Source: Kiritimatiellia bacterium (GTDB taxonomy: Bacteria > Verrucomicrobiota > Kiritimatiellia > CAIQIC01 > Lenti-01). Taken from it: a DNA stretch of 64,000 bases. Shown here one piece after another: positions 34,196 through 42,119 of this stretch. The stretch is from assembly GCA_017527155.1 (NCBI GenBank), contig JAFXQI010000010.1, forward strand, positions 83,819 through 147,818, given 5' to 3'. Position 1 is the stretch's first letter. Each line of letters starts with the position of its first letter. A program made the translations under genes and the position numbers. The notes under the pieces were generated by a model. That model searched no databases, had not been told where the DNA came from, and was given only the letters and a program-made list of their open reading frames with translations.

Positions 34196-35227
34196 CTACC
34201 GCCGGGTCGTGGAAAGGTTGCCGGTGAACGTCCCCGGACGCGTGGCGTCCGACGAATAGCCGTCCACGCGCGCCGAGCACGAGCTGGAACCCGCGTCGCC
34301 CGAGACGATCAGGTGGGCCGCCGGGAAGCCGTCCCGCGCCGCCAAATCGGCCACCGCCGTGAACGCGCTGCCGTTGAGGGTCGCGTAGAGGACTTCGCCG
34401 CCCCACAGCCCCACCACCTGCACCGACGTCCCGTCCACGTACACGTTGACCAACCCCGAATCGCACACCGTCACCGCGTTCGTCGCTGTCGCGTCCGCCG
34501 GCTCGAAACACACGCTGTAGTTGCCGCCGTAGTTGCCGTTCGTCACCGCCCCGCCGCCGCTCCCGCCGCCATCGCCGCCGCCGCCCCCGCCGCCGCCGCC
34601 ATGGTTCGCCAGCGCGATGCCGCCGCCGACCGCCGCCGCGCCGCCGAGGATCACCGCCGCGGGAATCCAGTACTTGCCGCGGTCCGATGCCGACGCTTCC
34701 GGCTCCGCCGGCGCGCCCGCCCGGCCCGGCGCCGGCTGCGCCGCGGCCGCCGAAGCGGCCCGCTGCGACTGCTGCGCCACCGACTGGACCGACGGCATGT
34801 TCTCCGCCGTCATCCCCGGCTCGATCACGCGGACCGTGACCCAGTCGGTGTCGGTGCTCTCGCCTTCGAGGTTGTCGGCGTGGACGTAGTAGAAGAGGTT
34901 CGATCCGGGTCCGATCAGGTGGCCGGGAATCGTCCCGAACCAGATGCCGGCGCCGGTCGTGGTCAGGTCGCGGCGGAAAGGGGTCATCCCGCGCGACGAG
35001 GCGTAGAACACGGCCACGCCGGAGACGCGCCCGCCCGCATCGCGGACCGTCGCGCGCAGTCCCAGCGGCTCGCCCTTGACGGCGACGCGCACCGGGTCGT
35101 GCACGATGACCGGCTTCGCCGCCGCGGAGACGGCCAGCACCACCGCGGACGCCGCCGCGGCCAACACACCCCACCGGCGGACGCTGCGCGCGCACGCCGA
35201 CATCGTTCTGGAAATCGTTTTGTTCAT
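34196..35227 (-). CDS. Exported protein with single membrane segment and glycine linker
   Basis: The ATG at 35227 (MNKTISRTMSACARSVRRWG) has AAGGTGG upstream and a signal peptide ending near AVSAAAK. Residues about 40-140 (IVHDPVRVAVKGEPLGLRAT, FYYVHADN) look like a fibronectin-type III fold. An Ala/Gln/Pro-rich stretch leads to a hydrophobic helix YWIPAAVILGGAAAVGGGIA, then a run of nine Gly and more Gly residues, then a C-terminal domain with GNYGGNYSVCFEPADATATN. The layout, a periplasmic domain plus a TM helix near the middle, is often annotated as a hypothetical FecR-neighbour protein, but I cannot confirm that. It is divergent from the MBOAT gene at 35483. Confidence 0.78.
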   Translation of the reverse strand: MNKTISRTMSACARSVRRWGVLAAAASAVVLAVSAAAKPVIVHDPVRVAVKGEPLGLRATVRDAGGRVSGVAVFYASSRGMTPFRRDLTTTGAGIWFGTIPGHLIGPGSNLFYYVHADNLEGESTDTDWVTVRVIEPGMTAENMPSVQSVAQQSQRAASAAAAQPAPGRAGAPAEPEASASDRGKYWIPAAVILGGAAAVGGGIALANHGGGGGGGGGDGGGSGGGAVTNGNYGGNYSVCFEPADATATNAVTVCDSGLVNVYVDGTSVQVVGLWGGEVLYATLNGSAFTAVADLAARDGFPAAHLIVSGDAGSSSCSARVDGYSSDATRPGTFTGNLSTTRR

Positions 35228-35304
35228 GCCGTCCACCTTAGCGTTCCCCGCCGAAAAGACAATCCCGAACCCGCCGACCCTGTCCGCCGCCGCTTCCGAT
35301 CCGT

Positions 35305-35315
35305 TTTGAGATTAT
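35305..35315 (+). promoter_or_regulatory. Isolated TTTGAGATTAT box upstream of the MBOAT gene
   Basis: This is an exact match to the box of the A-type L-elements, 168 bp upstream of the MBOAT start in the same orientation. No ATGAAC is found 62 bp downstream, so it is only a box. It fits a regulatory motif shared by several genes, or a decayed element. Confidence 0.4.
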
Positions 35316-35482
35316 CTCATTCCATGCGGATTCGTTCGGATTCGTCCCCATTTCCGCTTCTCAGTTTTCCGCCCGTCCGCCGCCCGCCGCCGCCGCCCGC
35401 ACGCATTTTGCGCTTTCCCCCGGACCGGAACGTGGTAGTTTCCGGTCCGCAACGGAACCGGAAACGGGTTCCTGCGCAGAAA

Positions 35483-36940
35483 ATGTCCTTCATCGACTAC
35501 CAGTTCCTGATTTTCTTCCCGGTGGTGGCGGCGGTGTTCTTCGCCCTGCCCCCGGCGCGCCGCTGGGTATGGCTGCTGGCGGCGAGCTGCTGGTTCTACA
35601 TGGCCTTCGTGCCGGCCTACATCCTCATCCTCGCCGCCATGATCGCCGTCGACTGGCTGGCGGCGCTCGCGATGGGCCGCTGCGCACCGGCCCCCGGCAG
35701 CCGCGCACGGCGCCTCTGGCTGGCGGCGGGGACGGTCTTCAACCTCGGCGTGCTGGTCTTCTACAAGTACTGGAACTTCCTCGCCGCGAACTGGGACGCC
35801 CTCGCCGCCTGGTCGGGGCACCTGCCCAAGCTGCCGGCGACGGACGTGATCCTGCCGATCGGCCTCTCCTTCGTGACGTTCCAGACCCTCGCCTACCTGA
35901 TCGAAGTCTACCGCGGCACCCAGCCCGTCGAGCACCACTTCGGCCGCTTCGCGACCTACGTCATGTTCTACCCGCAGCTGGTCGCGGGCCCGATCGAGCG
36001 CCCCGGCAACCTGCTCGTGCAGCTGCGCCGGACGCAGGTCTTCGACCCCGCGCAGGCCGCGGCGGGGCTGGAGCTGATGCTGTGGGGGTTCTTCAAGAAG
36101 GTGGTCGTGGCGGACCGCCTGGCGGACGTGGTGGACGCGGTGTACGCGGACCCGTCGGCGGCGTCCGGCGCGTCGGCGGTGCTGGCGGCGTACTTCTTCG
36201 CGTTCCAGATCTACTGCGACTTCTCGGGCTACACCGACATCGCGCGCGGGGCGGGCCGCGTGATGGGCTTCGACATCATCCTGAACTTCCGCCGCCCCTA
36301 CTTCTCGCGCTCGGTGGCCGAGTTCTGGCGCCGCTGGCACATCTCGCTCTCCGGCTGGTTCCGCGACTACCTCTACATCCCCCTCGGCGGCAACCGCGTC
36401 GGCGCCGCCCGCTGGGCGTTCAACACGATGGTGGTCTTCCTGGCCAGCGGCCTCTGGCACGGCGCCGCGTGGACCTTCGTCGTGTGGGGCGGCCTCCACG
36501 GCGTCTTCCTGCTCTGCGGGCGCGCGACCGACCCGCTCCGGCGCCGCGCCTGCACCGCCCTCCGCGCCGATCCCGACGGTCCCCTCCGCAGCACCGTCCG
36601 CACCTTCCTGACCTTCCATCTCGTCACCGCCGCGTGGGTTTTCTTCCGCGCCCCCACCTGGAACGGCGCCATGACCGTCTTCCGCCGCATGGCCGCCTGG
36701 GCCCCCGCCGCCGACGGCGGATTCACGGTCGCCTCCCTCGCGCCCGCCACCCTCTGGACGACGCTCGGCGCCCTGGCGACCCTCGTCGCCGCCGAATGCC
36801 TCGCCGAATTCGCGCGCGGGGAAGAGCGCTGGAAGACCCTCCCCTTCTGGATCAAGGCCCCCGTCTGCGCCGCGCTGCTGCTGGCCGTCATGAACCTCGG
36901 TGTACCCCATGAAAAGCCTTTCATCTACTTCCAGTTCTGA
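35483..36940 (+). CDS. MBOAT-family membrane O-acyltransferase (AlgI-like)
   Basis: The start at 35483 gives MSFIDYQFLIFFPVVAAVFF, typical of AlgI/DltB-type proteins; the upstream open frame is discarded. The 485-residue protein has many membrane segments. The MBOAT core is visible in VMFYPQLVAGPIERPGNL, AEFWRRWHISLSGWFRDYLY and the catalytic-His region FLASGLWHGAAWTFVVWGGL. Such proteins pass acyl groups, often acetyl, across the inner membrane to polysaccharide or teichoic-type acceptors with help from an SGNH-fold partner. That partner is the next gene, which overlaps by 32 bp. The acceptor polymer is unknown. Confidence 0.93.
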   Translation: MSFIDYQFLIFFPVVAAVFFALPPARRWVWLLAASCWFYMAFVPAYILILAAMIAVDWLAALAMGRCAPAPGSRARRLWLAAGTVFNLGVLVFYKYWNFLAANWDALAAWSGHLPKLPATDVILPIGLSFVTFQTLAYLIEVYRGTQPVEHHFGRFATYVMFYPQLVAGPIERPGNLLVQLRRTQVFDPAQAAAGLELMLWGFFKKVVVADRLADVVDAVYADPSAASGASAVLAAYFFAFQIYCDFSGYTDIARGAGRVMGFDIILNFRRPYFSRSVAEFWRRWHISLSGWFRDYLYIPLGGNRVGAARWAFNTMVVFLASGLWHGAAWTFVVWGGLHGVFLLCGRATDPLRRRACTALRADPDGPLRSTVRTFLTFHLVTAAWVFFRAPTWNGAMTVFRRMAAWAPAADGGFTVASLAPATLWTTLGALATLVAAECLAEFARGEERWKTLPFWIKAPVCAALLLAVMNLGVPHEKPFIYFQF

Positions 36941-37940
36941 CCGCGGCCCCACCCTCCTCCGCTTCTTCGCCGGCGTCCTCCTCGTCGCCGCGCTCGCCGT
37001 CGCCGGACAGTACGCCATCGACGCCCTCCGGCCGCCCGAGTTCTCCCCCACCATCCGCGGCATGCCCCGCCAGATCGACAACACCCTCGTCTACCTCGGC
37101 GACAGCATCAACGCATCCTTCGACCACACCGAAGAAAACTCCAAGCCCCTCTCCGCGCTCATCTCGCTCGCCGCCGACCACCACATCGGCACCGTCGCCC
37201 TCGGCGGCTACGACATGCGCCTCTTCCGCGACTACATCCGCACCATGCTCCCGCGCATCTCGCCCGACAAACCCCACACCTGGATCCTCACCGTCAACCT
37301 CGCCAACTACCGCCAGGACGGCCGCGTCCCCTGGACCCGCAACAAACAGCACATCGCCCTGCTGCGCCAGTACCTCCACCGTCCTTTCCGCGCCTTCGCC
37401 ACCCCCATGCGCATCTTCCGGTTCCCGGCCTACCGCCCCGACATGCGCCCCGACGAAGACGCCCGCCGTCCCATCCTCTGGCAGGGACGTACCATCGGCC
37501 GCACCCGCGATTTCACCGACGAACGGTTCAAGATCGCCGGCGTCACCGACGACCTCCGCCGCGAAAACGTCATCATCCGCTACGGCCAGCCCATGACTCC
37601 GGACAACCTCGCCCTGCGCGCCACCGCCGAAGCCGCCCGCCTGCTGCGTTCCCGCGGCCAGCGCGCCGTCTTCTGCATCATGCCCTGCGACGTCGGGCGC
37701 TGCGACGCCCTCCTCGACGGCCGGATCACCCCGATCCTCGACGAAAAGGCGGCCACCGTCGCCGCCGCCGCCCGCGCCGCCGGAGGCGAAGTCCTCGATC
37801 TGCACGCCGCCTTCCCCCACGACCTCTTCATCCCCGACCAATACCCCAACGAACACCTCCGCAACGCCGGCCGCGAGCGCCTCGCCTCCGCCATCGCCGA
37901 TTTCATCGCCACCAACGCCCCGCCCCCCGCCGCCCCCTGA
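36909..37940 (+). CDS. SGNH-fold periplasmic partner of the MBOAT acyltransferase
   Basis: The start is the ATG at 36909 (MKSLSSTSSSDRGPTLLRFF), overlapping the MBOAT gene by 32 bp. One N-terminal membrane anchor (FFAGVLLVAALAVAGQYAI) is followed by VYLGDSINASFDHT, the GDS block I of SGNH hydrolases, and PNEHLRNAGRERL near the end, where the catalytic His of block V is expected. The length (343 residues) and position fit the AlgJ/AlgX-like or PatB-like esterase/acetyltransferase that completes O-acylation at the polysaccharide. The overlap implies coupled translation. Sequence similarity to AlgX itself is weak, so I give no symbol. Confidence 0.78.
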   Translation: MKSLSSTSSSDRGPTLLRFFAGVLLVAALAVAGQYAIDALRPPEFSPTIRGMPRQIDNTLVYLGDSINASFDHTEENSKPLSALISLAADHHIGTVALGGYDMRLFRDYIRTMLPRISPDKPHTWILTVNLANYRQDGRVPWTRNKQHIALLRQYLHRPFRAFATPMRIFRFPAYRPDMRPDEDARRPILWQGRTIGRTRDFTDERFKIAGVTDDLRRENVIIRYGQPMTPDNLALRATAEAARLLRSRGQRAVFCIMPCDVGRCDALLDGRITPILDEKAATVAAAARAAGGEVLDLHAAFPHDLFIPDQYPNEHLRNAGRERLASAIADFIATNAPPPAAP

Positions 37941-38062
37941 CATCCCCCGCGGTTTTCCTCCGCCCCTGACGCCCCCTCCCCTTCCCCCCCACCCCCTCTT
38001 CTGTCCACCATACACCACCCCACGCTTTTCCCCCCAGCATCTTCCCCCGCGTCGGAACCACT

Positions 38063-38124
38063 TGCGATATCAAGGAATTCTCTTGCATTTCCCTCCACAT
38101 TCCCCCATCCTGCCTCCCATGAAA
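38063..38124 (+). promoter_or_regulatory. L-element as 5' leader of P1
   Basis: The 62 bp from TGCGATATCAAGGAATTC to the start codon ATGAAA of P1 match the B-type copies at 17704 and 43166 in box, length and final CCCATGAAA. No Shine-Dalgarno is present; the region before the ATG is pyrimidine-rich. Confidence 0.7.
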
Positions 38125-39093
38125 CAAGACCCCATCCTCCCCCCTGGCTATCTCAACGCCCTTGCCCGCGACTGTTTCGGCCCCGCGTGCAGCCACGCCC
38201 CCACCGCCATCCTCCTGCAGGCCATCGGTTCCCTTGCGCTCTTCACCGGCGCCCTCGCCGCCCACCTCGCCTGGTACGGCGGCAAGCGCATCCTCTCCCG
38301 CCTCCGCCGCCATGTCGCCCCCCCCGAACCGCTGCCGCCCGCCGCTCCTCGCCCCCCCTTATCCCTTCGCGGAACTCCCACCCCCGACGACATCGAAGAC
38401 GTCTGGTCCATCGCCCCCCGCACCCTCTGCGGCCGCCTCCGCATCGGCTCCCGCCTGGCCGACTTGGAACCGACGCTCGACTCCCGCTTCGTCTTCAAGA
38501 AGGCCCGCAACGGTTCCCGCCGCATCGTCGCCCGCCAACCCGGCCTCAAGGGCTGGATGAAGAAACGCATTCCCTCCGTCAAGTATTCCACCGCCATGCA
38601 CTACAAGAAGCTGGCCACCCGCATCCGCCAGCTCATCGGACTCGACGCCCGCATTCCCCTCGAATGGCTCCTGCCCGACAACGCAGAAGCCATCCCGACC
38701 CTCTCCACCGCCGACCGCCAGGCCATGGCCGCCGCCCGCGCCAAGCTCTCCCGGCTGCTGGCCGACAACCCGAAGGTGACGCCCCTGGTGCGGGCGGTCG
38801 AACAGAAGCTCGGCATCATGCGGATGGTCACGATCCGGCACGTCCAACCACCACGGCCGGGACGGGGAAGGCGGCGGAAACCGCAGGAATTCCCCAATGA
38901 TTCCTTGATATCGCACGTGGTCCGGGACGGTCTCGTCGTGGGCGGGAGTCCGGAGCGAGAGAGGGCCTTCTGGGAGGCCATCCGGAAAGTGCTGGGGGAG
39001 GATGCGGCGGATGCGCAGACGCGTCGGTTGCAATCGGACATCCGGGAGTGGTTGAACGCCCCGTTGGCCTCGAAGCAGAATCGTCGGCGGTAG
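38119..39093 (+). CDS. P1: membrane-anchored protein of an unrecognised family
   Basis: P1 is 324 residues long with one N-terminal membrane segment (about 29-53, ILLQAIGSLALFTGALAAHL) and a basic, cytoplasmic-looking C-terminal part. The core, SLRGTPTPDDIEDVWSIAPR, RLRIGSRLADLEPTLDSRF, SVKYSTAMHYKKLATRIRQL and GLDARIPLEWLLP (about residues 82-186), is shared with P2 at 63262. The tail RLLADNPKVTPLVRAVEQKL is also shared. The family is not known to me; the helix-rich core with YST.M.YK.LATR.RQL might be a helix-turn-helix. The gene has an L-element as leader and a further box, inverted, inside its 3' end (38903-38915). Confidence 0.75.
   Translation: MKQDPILPPGYLNALARDCFGPACSHAPTAILLQAIGSLALFTGALAAHLAWYGGKRILSRLRRHVAPPEPLPPAAPRPPLSLRGTPTPDDIEDVWSIAPRTLCGRLRIGSRLADLEPTLDSRFVFKKARNGSRRIVARQPGLKGWMKKRIPSVKYSTAMHYKKLATRIRQLIGLDARIPLEWLLPDNAEAIPTLSTADRQAMAAARAKLSRLLADNPKVTPLVRAVEQKLGIMRMVTIRHVQPPRPGRGRRRKPQEFPNDSLISHVVRDGLVVGGSPERERAFWEAIRKVLGEDAADAQTRRLQSDIREWLNAPLASKQNRRR
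38903..38915 (-). repeat. Box-only copy of the L-element inside the P1 3' end
   Basis: On the minus strand TGCGATATCAAGG matches the box of the P1 leader (38063), inverted relative to it, so P1 is flanked by the same motif in opposite directions. There is no ATGAAM 62 bp away. It is read in P1 as part of FPNDSLISHVVRDG. Confidence 0.5.
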
Positions 39094-39227
39094 CGGAACG
39101 GTGTCGGCAAGACCACCTCCCGACCTTTTCCACGCCTTTTTGCTGGCAAACCCGGCGGGTGCGCGTACAATGTCCGGCCCGTGAAAACGAAACCGGAAAG
39201 GAGAGCCCCGTCCCGGGGCGACCTCGC

Positions 39228-40022
39228 ATGAAGCAACTCGACGCCCAAGACATCCGAAACATGAAAGGCCGGGAGAAAATCGCCTGCCTGACCGTCTACA
39301 ACGCCCCCGTCGCCCGCGCCCTCGACGCCGCCGGCCTGCCCCTCCTGCTCGTCGGCGACAGCGTCGGCACCACCGAACTCGGCTACGCGTCGACCATCCC
39401 GGTCACCCTCGACGACATGGTCCGCCACACCGCCGCCGTCGTCCGCGGCGTCTCCCACGCCCTCGTCATCGCCGACATGCCCTTCATGAGCTACCAGGAA
39501 TCCCCCGTGCAGGCCCTCCGCAGCGCCGGACGCCTCCTCCAGGAGACCGGCTGCGGCGCCGTCAAGCTCGAAGGCGGCGAATTCCGCGCCCCGACCATCC
39601 GCACGCTCGTCCAGAACGGCATCCCCGTCTGCGCGCACATCGGCCTGACCCCCCAGAGCCATGCGCAGCTCGGCTACCGCGTGCAGGGACGCGGCGACGC
39701 GGCCGCCGCGCAGCTCCTCGCCGACGCCCGGGCCGTGGCCGATGCCGGCGCCTTCGCGGTCGTCCTCGAATGCATCCCGGCCGACCTCGCCAAGGCCGTC
39801 ACCGAATCCGTGAGCATCCCGACCATCGGCATCGGCGCCGGCCCCCACTGCGACGGGCAGGTCCTGGTGCTCCACGACATCCTGGGCATGGGCGGCGCCA
39901 TCCACCCGCGCTTCGCCAAATGCTACGTCGACCTCGCCGCGCAGATCCGGACCGCCGCCGAAACCTACAAATCCGAAGTCCTCTCCGGCACCTACCCCGG
40001 CCCCGAGCACCAGTACACCTGA
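39228..40022 (+). CDS. panB: 3-methyl-2-oxobutanoate hydroxymethyltransferase
   Basis: The ATG at 39228 (MKQLDAQDIRNMKGREKIAC) gives a 264-residue PanB of normal length. Segments LLVGDSVGTTELGYASTIPV, GAVKLEGGEF and IPTIGIGAGPHCDGQVLVLH hold the metal and substrate residues. It adds the hydroxymethyl group from 5,10-methylene-THF to 2-oxoisovalerate, the first step of pantothenate synthesis. panC follows after 17 bp, so the two form an operon. AAAGGAGA lies 24 bp upstream of the ATG and a small CCCCG/CGGGG hairpin (39206-39218) lies between them, which would bring the site nearer. A TACAAT hexamer at 39165 may be the -10 box. Confidence 0.96.
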   Translation: MKQLDAQDIRNMKGREKIACLTVYNAPVARALDAAGLPLLLVGDSVGTTELGYASTIPVTLDDMVRHTAAVVRGVSHALVIADMPFMSYQESPVQALRSAGRLLQETGCGAVKLEGGEFRAPTIRTLVQNGIPVCAHIGLTPQSHAQLGYRVQGRGDAAAAQLLADARAVADAGAFAVVLECIPADLAKAVTESVSIPTIGIGAGPHCDGQVLVLHDILGMGGAIHPRFAKCYVDLAAQIRTAAETYKSEVLSGTYPGPEHQYT

Positions 40023-40039
40023 ACCAGGAGTCCCCCCCC

Positions 40040-40897
40040 ATGCAGATCATCGAATCCCCCGCCGACCTCCAGCTCGCCGCCCTCGCCCTCCGCTCCGCCG
40101 GCGAAACCATCGCCCTCGTGCCCACCATGGGCAACCTCCACGAAGGCCACCTCTCGCTCGTCCGCACCGCCCGCGCCATGGCCACGCGCGTCATCGTCTC
40201 CGACTTCGTGAACCCGACCCAGTTCGGCCCCAACGAAGACTACGCCGCCTACCCGCGCACCTTCGAAGCCGACTGCGCCCTGCTCGAACGCGAAGGCGCC
40301 GACATCGTCTTCCATCCCTCCCCCGAGGCCATGTACCCCGACGGCACCAGCGTCTCCCTGATCGAGACCTCCCTCTCCAAACACCTCTGCGGCGCCTCCC
40401 GGCCCGGACACTTCAACGGCGTCTGCACCGTCGTGGCCAAACTCTTCCTCCTCGCCCAGCCGCACATCGCCGTGTTCGGCCAGAAGGACGCCCAGCAGCT
40501 GCGCGTCCTCCGCCGGATGGTCCGCGACCTGAACTTCCCCATCCAGGTCGTCGGCGCCCCCATCGTCCGCGAACCCGACGGCCTGGCCATGTCCTCCCGC
40601 AACCAGTATCTCACCCCCGCCCAGCGCCTCGAAGCCCCCGCCCTGCACCGCGCCCTCGAAGCCTGCTCGACCGCCTTCGCCTCCGGCGAACGCTCCGTCG
40701 CGGCCCTCCGCAAGCGCATCCTCGGCATCCTTTCCGCCTCCGCTCCCTCCGGCGTCCCCGACTACGTCACCCTCGCCGACGACGAAACCCTCGTCCCCCT
40801 CGACGACGCCGATACCGTCTCCCGCCCCGTCCTCGCCGCCCTCGCCGTCCGTTTCGGCACCACCCGCCTCATCGACAACACCGAACTCCGCCCATAG
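40040..40897 (+). CDS. panC: Pantoate--beta-alanine ligase
   Basis: The start at 40040 (MQIIESPADLQLAALALRSA) has AGGAG ten bases upstream. The 285-residue protein shows PTMGNLHEGHLSLVR (the HIGH-like nucleotidyl motif), FVNPTQFGPNEDYAAYPR, VFGQKDAQQLRVLRRM and MSSRNQYL. It condenses pantoate with beta-alanine using ATP. With panB it makes pantothenate; together with CoaC and CoaB (43876-45200) most of the route to CoA precursors is in this window, apart from PanE/KPR, PanD and CoaA. After its stop an inverted repeat GCCTCCCG / CGGGAGGC (40921-40963) lies before the convergent dusB gene. Confidence 0.96.
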   Translation: MQIIESPADLQLAALALRSAGETIALVPTMGNLHEGHLSLVRTARAMATRVIVSDFVNPTQFGPNEDYAAYPRTFEADCALLEREGADIVFHPSPEAMYPDGTSVSLIETSLSKHLCGASRPGHFNGVCTVVAKLFLLAQPHIAVFGQKDAQQLRVLRRMVRDLNFPIQVVGAPIVREPDGLAMSSRNQYLTPAQRLEAPALHRALEACSTAFASGERSVAALRKRILGILSASAPSGVPDYVTLADDETLVPLDDADTVSRPVLAALAVRFGTTRLIDNTELRP

Positions 40898-40920
40898 CGC
40901 GGTTCCAGGAAAGAGCGTCT

Positions 40921-40963
40921 GCCTCCCGCCTGCGTAGCGATGGCGCCCTCGCCGTCGGGAGGC
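40921..40963. terminator. Possible terminator hairpin between panC and dusB
   Basis: GCCTCCCG and CGGGAGGC form an 8-bp stem around a 27-bp loop that itself can pair (GATGGCG/CGCC). No T-run follows on either strand, so termination is uncertain. The position between two convergent genes fits. Confidence 0.3.
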
Positions 40964-40998
40964 GACTCGATGGGCATTGCCCCCCCGTTTCTGCCCCC

Positions 40999-42054
40999 CT
41001 ATAGGCCCTCTGGCGGCGGGTCGGACTTGAGGCCGGTGGCGATGACTTCGTCGATGCGGGAGAGGAGTTCGGCCTTGGTCTGGCGCTCTTCGAGGTGCAC
41101 CGCGAGGAGGCGGATGCCGCGGAAGCCGCGGAGGTAGCGGACGAGATGGGCGCGGAGGACCAGGCAGGCGGTCAGTTCGACGCCGAGTTTGAGTTCCTTG
41201 GGGCCGCGGCGGGCCATCAGGTTTTCTTCGCGGGCGAGGTGTTCGCGGATGACGGCGCGGATTTCGTCGGGGCGCGGCTTGTGGACGGTGGTGCCGGCCG
41301 CCAGTTCGCGGAGTTCGCGGAACCACCACGGGTTGCCCAGCGTGGCGCGGCCGACCATCACGCCGTCCACCCCCGTCTCGGCCACCATGTGGAAGGCGTC
41401 CACGGGCCGCTTGACGCCGCCGTTGCCGATGACCGGTATGCGGCGGGCGCGCTTGACTTCGCCGATCAGCCCCCAGTCGCTCGGGCCGGCGTGTTTGACG
41501 ACGGCGACGCGTCCGTGCAGGAAGATGGCCGCGGCACCGGCTTCCTCGGCGCCGGCCGTCAGTTCGAGGGCGTTGAGGGTGTCGGCGTCCCAGCCGACGC
41601 GGGTCTTGAGGGTGATGGGTACGCGCCCTTCGACGGCGGCGACGCATTGGCGGACGATTTCGTGGAGTTTTTCGGGGGTGCGGATGAGGCCGGCACCGTC
41701 GCCGCGGTTGCGGATCTTGGGCATCGGGCAGCCGGCGTTGATGTCGATGAAGTCGAATTGGCCGAGCATGGAGATCTGGCGGGCGGCCTCGGCCATCATG
41801 CCGGGGTCGGAGCCGTAGATCTGGGCGCCGAGGGGGTGTTCGCCCTCCCAGGTGTCGAGGTAATGTTCGGTGCGGTCGTGGCCGATGACGTAGCCGTAGG
41901 CGTTGACCATCTCGGTGACGGCCCCGCCGCAGCCCAGCCCGAAGCAGAGGGACCGGAAGGCGGCATCGGTGTAGCCCGCCATGGGCGCAAGGAAGACCGG
42001 CCACTCCACGCGGAGCGGTCCGATCTGCAAGGGTGCCAGTGCCGGATAGTTCAT
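40999..42054 (-). CDS. dusB: tRNA-dihydrouridine synthase
   Basis: The start at 42054 (MNYPALAPLQIGPLRVEWPV) gives 351 residues; a frame open further upstream was discarded. The Dus signature is clear: FLAPMAGYTDAAFRSLC (FMN), DINAGCPMPKIRNRGDGAGL with catalytic Cys in a NAGCP segment, GNGGV and GVMVGRATLGNPWW. It reduces uridine to dihydrouridine in the D-loop of tRNA using FMN and NADPH. The INxGCP context and length fit the DusB subgroup. The symbol is by pattern; DusA/C cannot be excluded without a tree. It is transcribed toward panC and has no co-directional partner close by. Confidence 0.9.
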   Translation of the reverse strand: MNYPALAPLQIGPLRVEWPVFLAPMAGYTDAAFRSLCFGLGCGGAVTEMVNAYGYVIGHDRTEHYLDTWEGEHPLGAQIYGSDPGMMAEAARQISMLGQFDFIDINAGCPMPKIRNRGDGAGLIRTPEKLHEIVRQCVAAVEGRVPITLKTRVGWDADTLNALELTAGAEEAGAAAIFLHGRVAVVKHAGPSDWGLIGEVKRARRIPVIGNGGVKRPVDAFHMVAETGVDGVMVGRATLGNPWWFRELRELAAGTTVHKPRPDEIRAVIREHLAREENLMARRGPKELKLGVELTACLVLRAHLVRYLRGFRGIRLLAVHLEERQTKAELLSRIDEVIATGLKSDPPPEGL

Positions 42055-42119
42055 GTGCCCCATGTTAGCGCATCCGCGCCGCGGCGGAAGCCAAAAGCGC
42101 GGGGGGGGACGCGCGGCGG

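Noticed and set aside
34313..35482. N-terminal extension of the MBOAT protein
   Set aside because: The upstream frame is opposite the exported-protein gene (34196-35227) and is His/Arg-rich. The membrane protein begins at MSFIDYQFLIFF.
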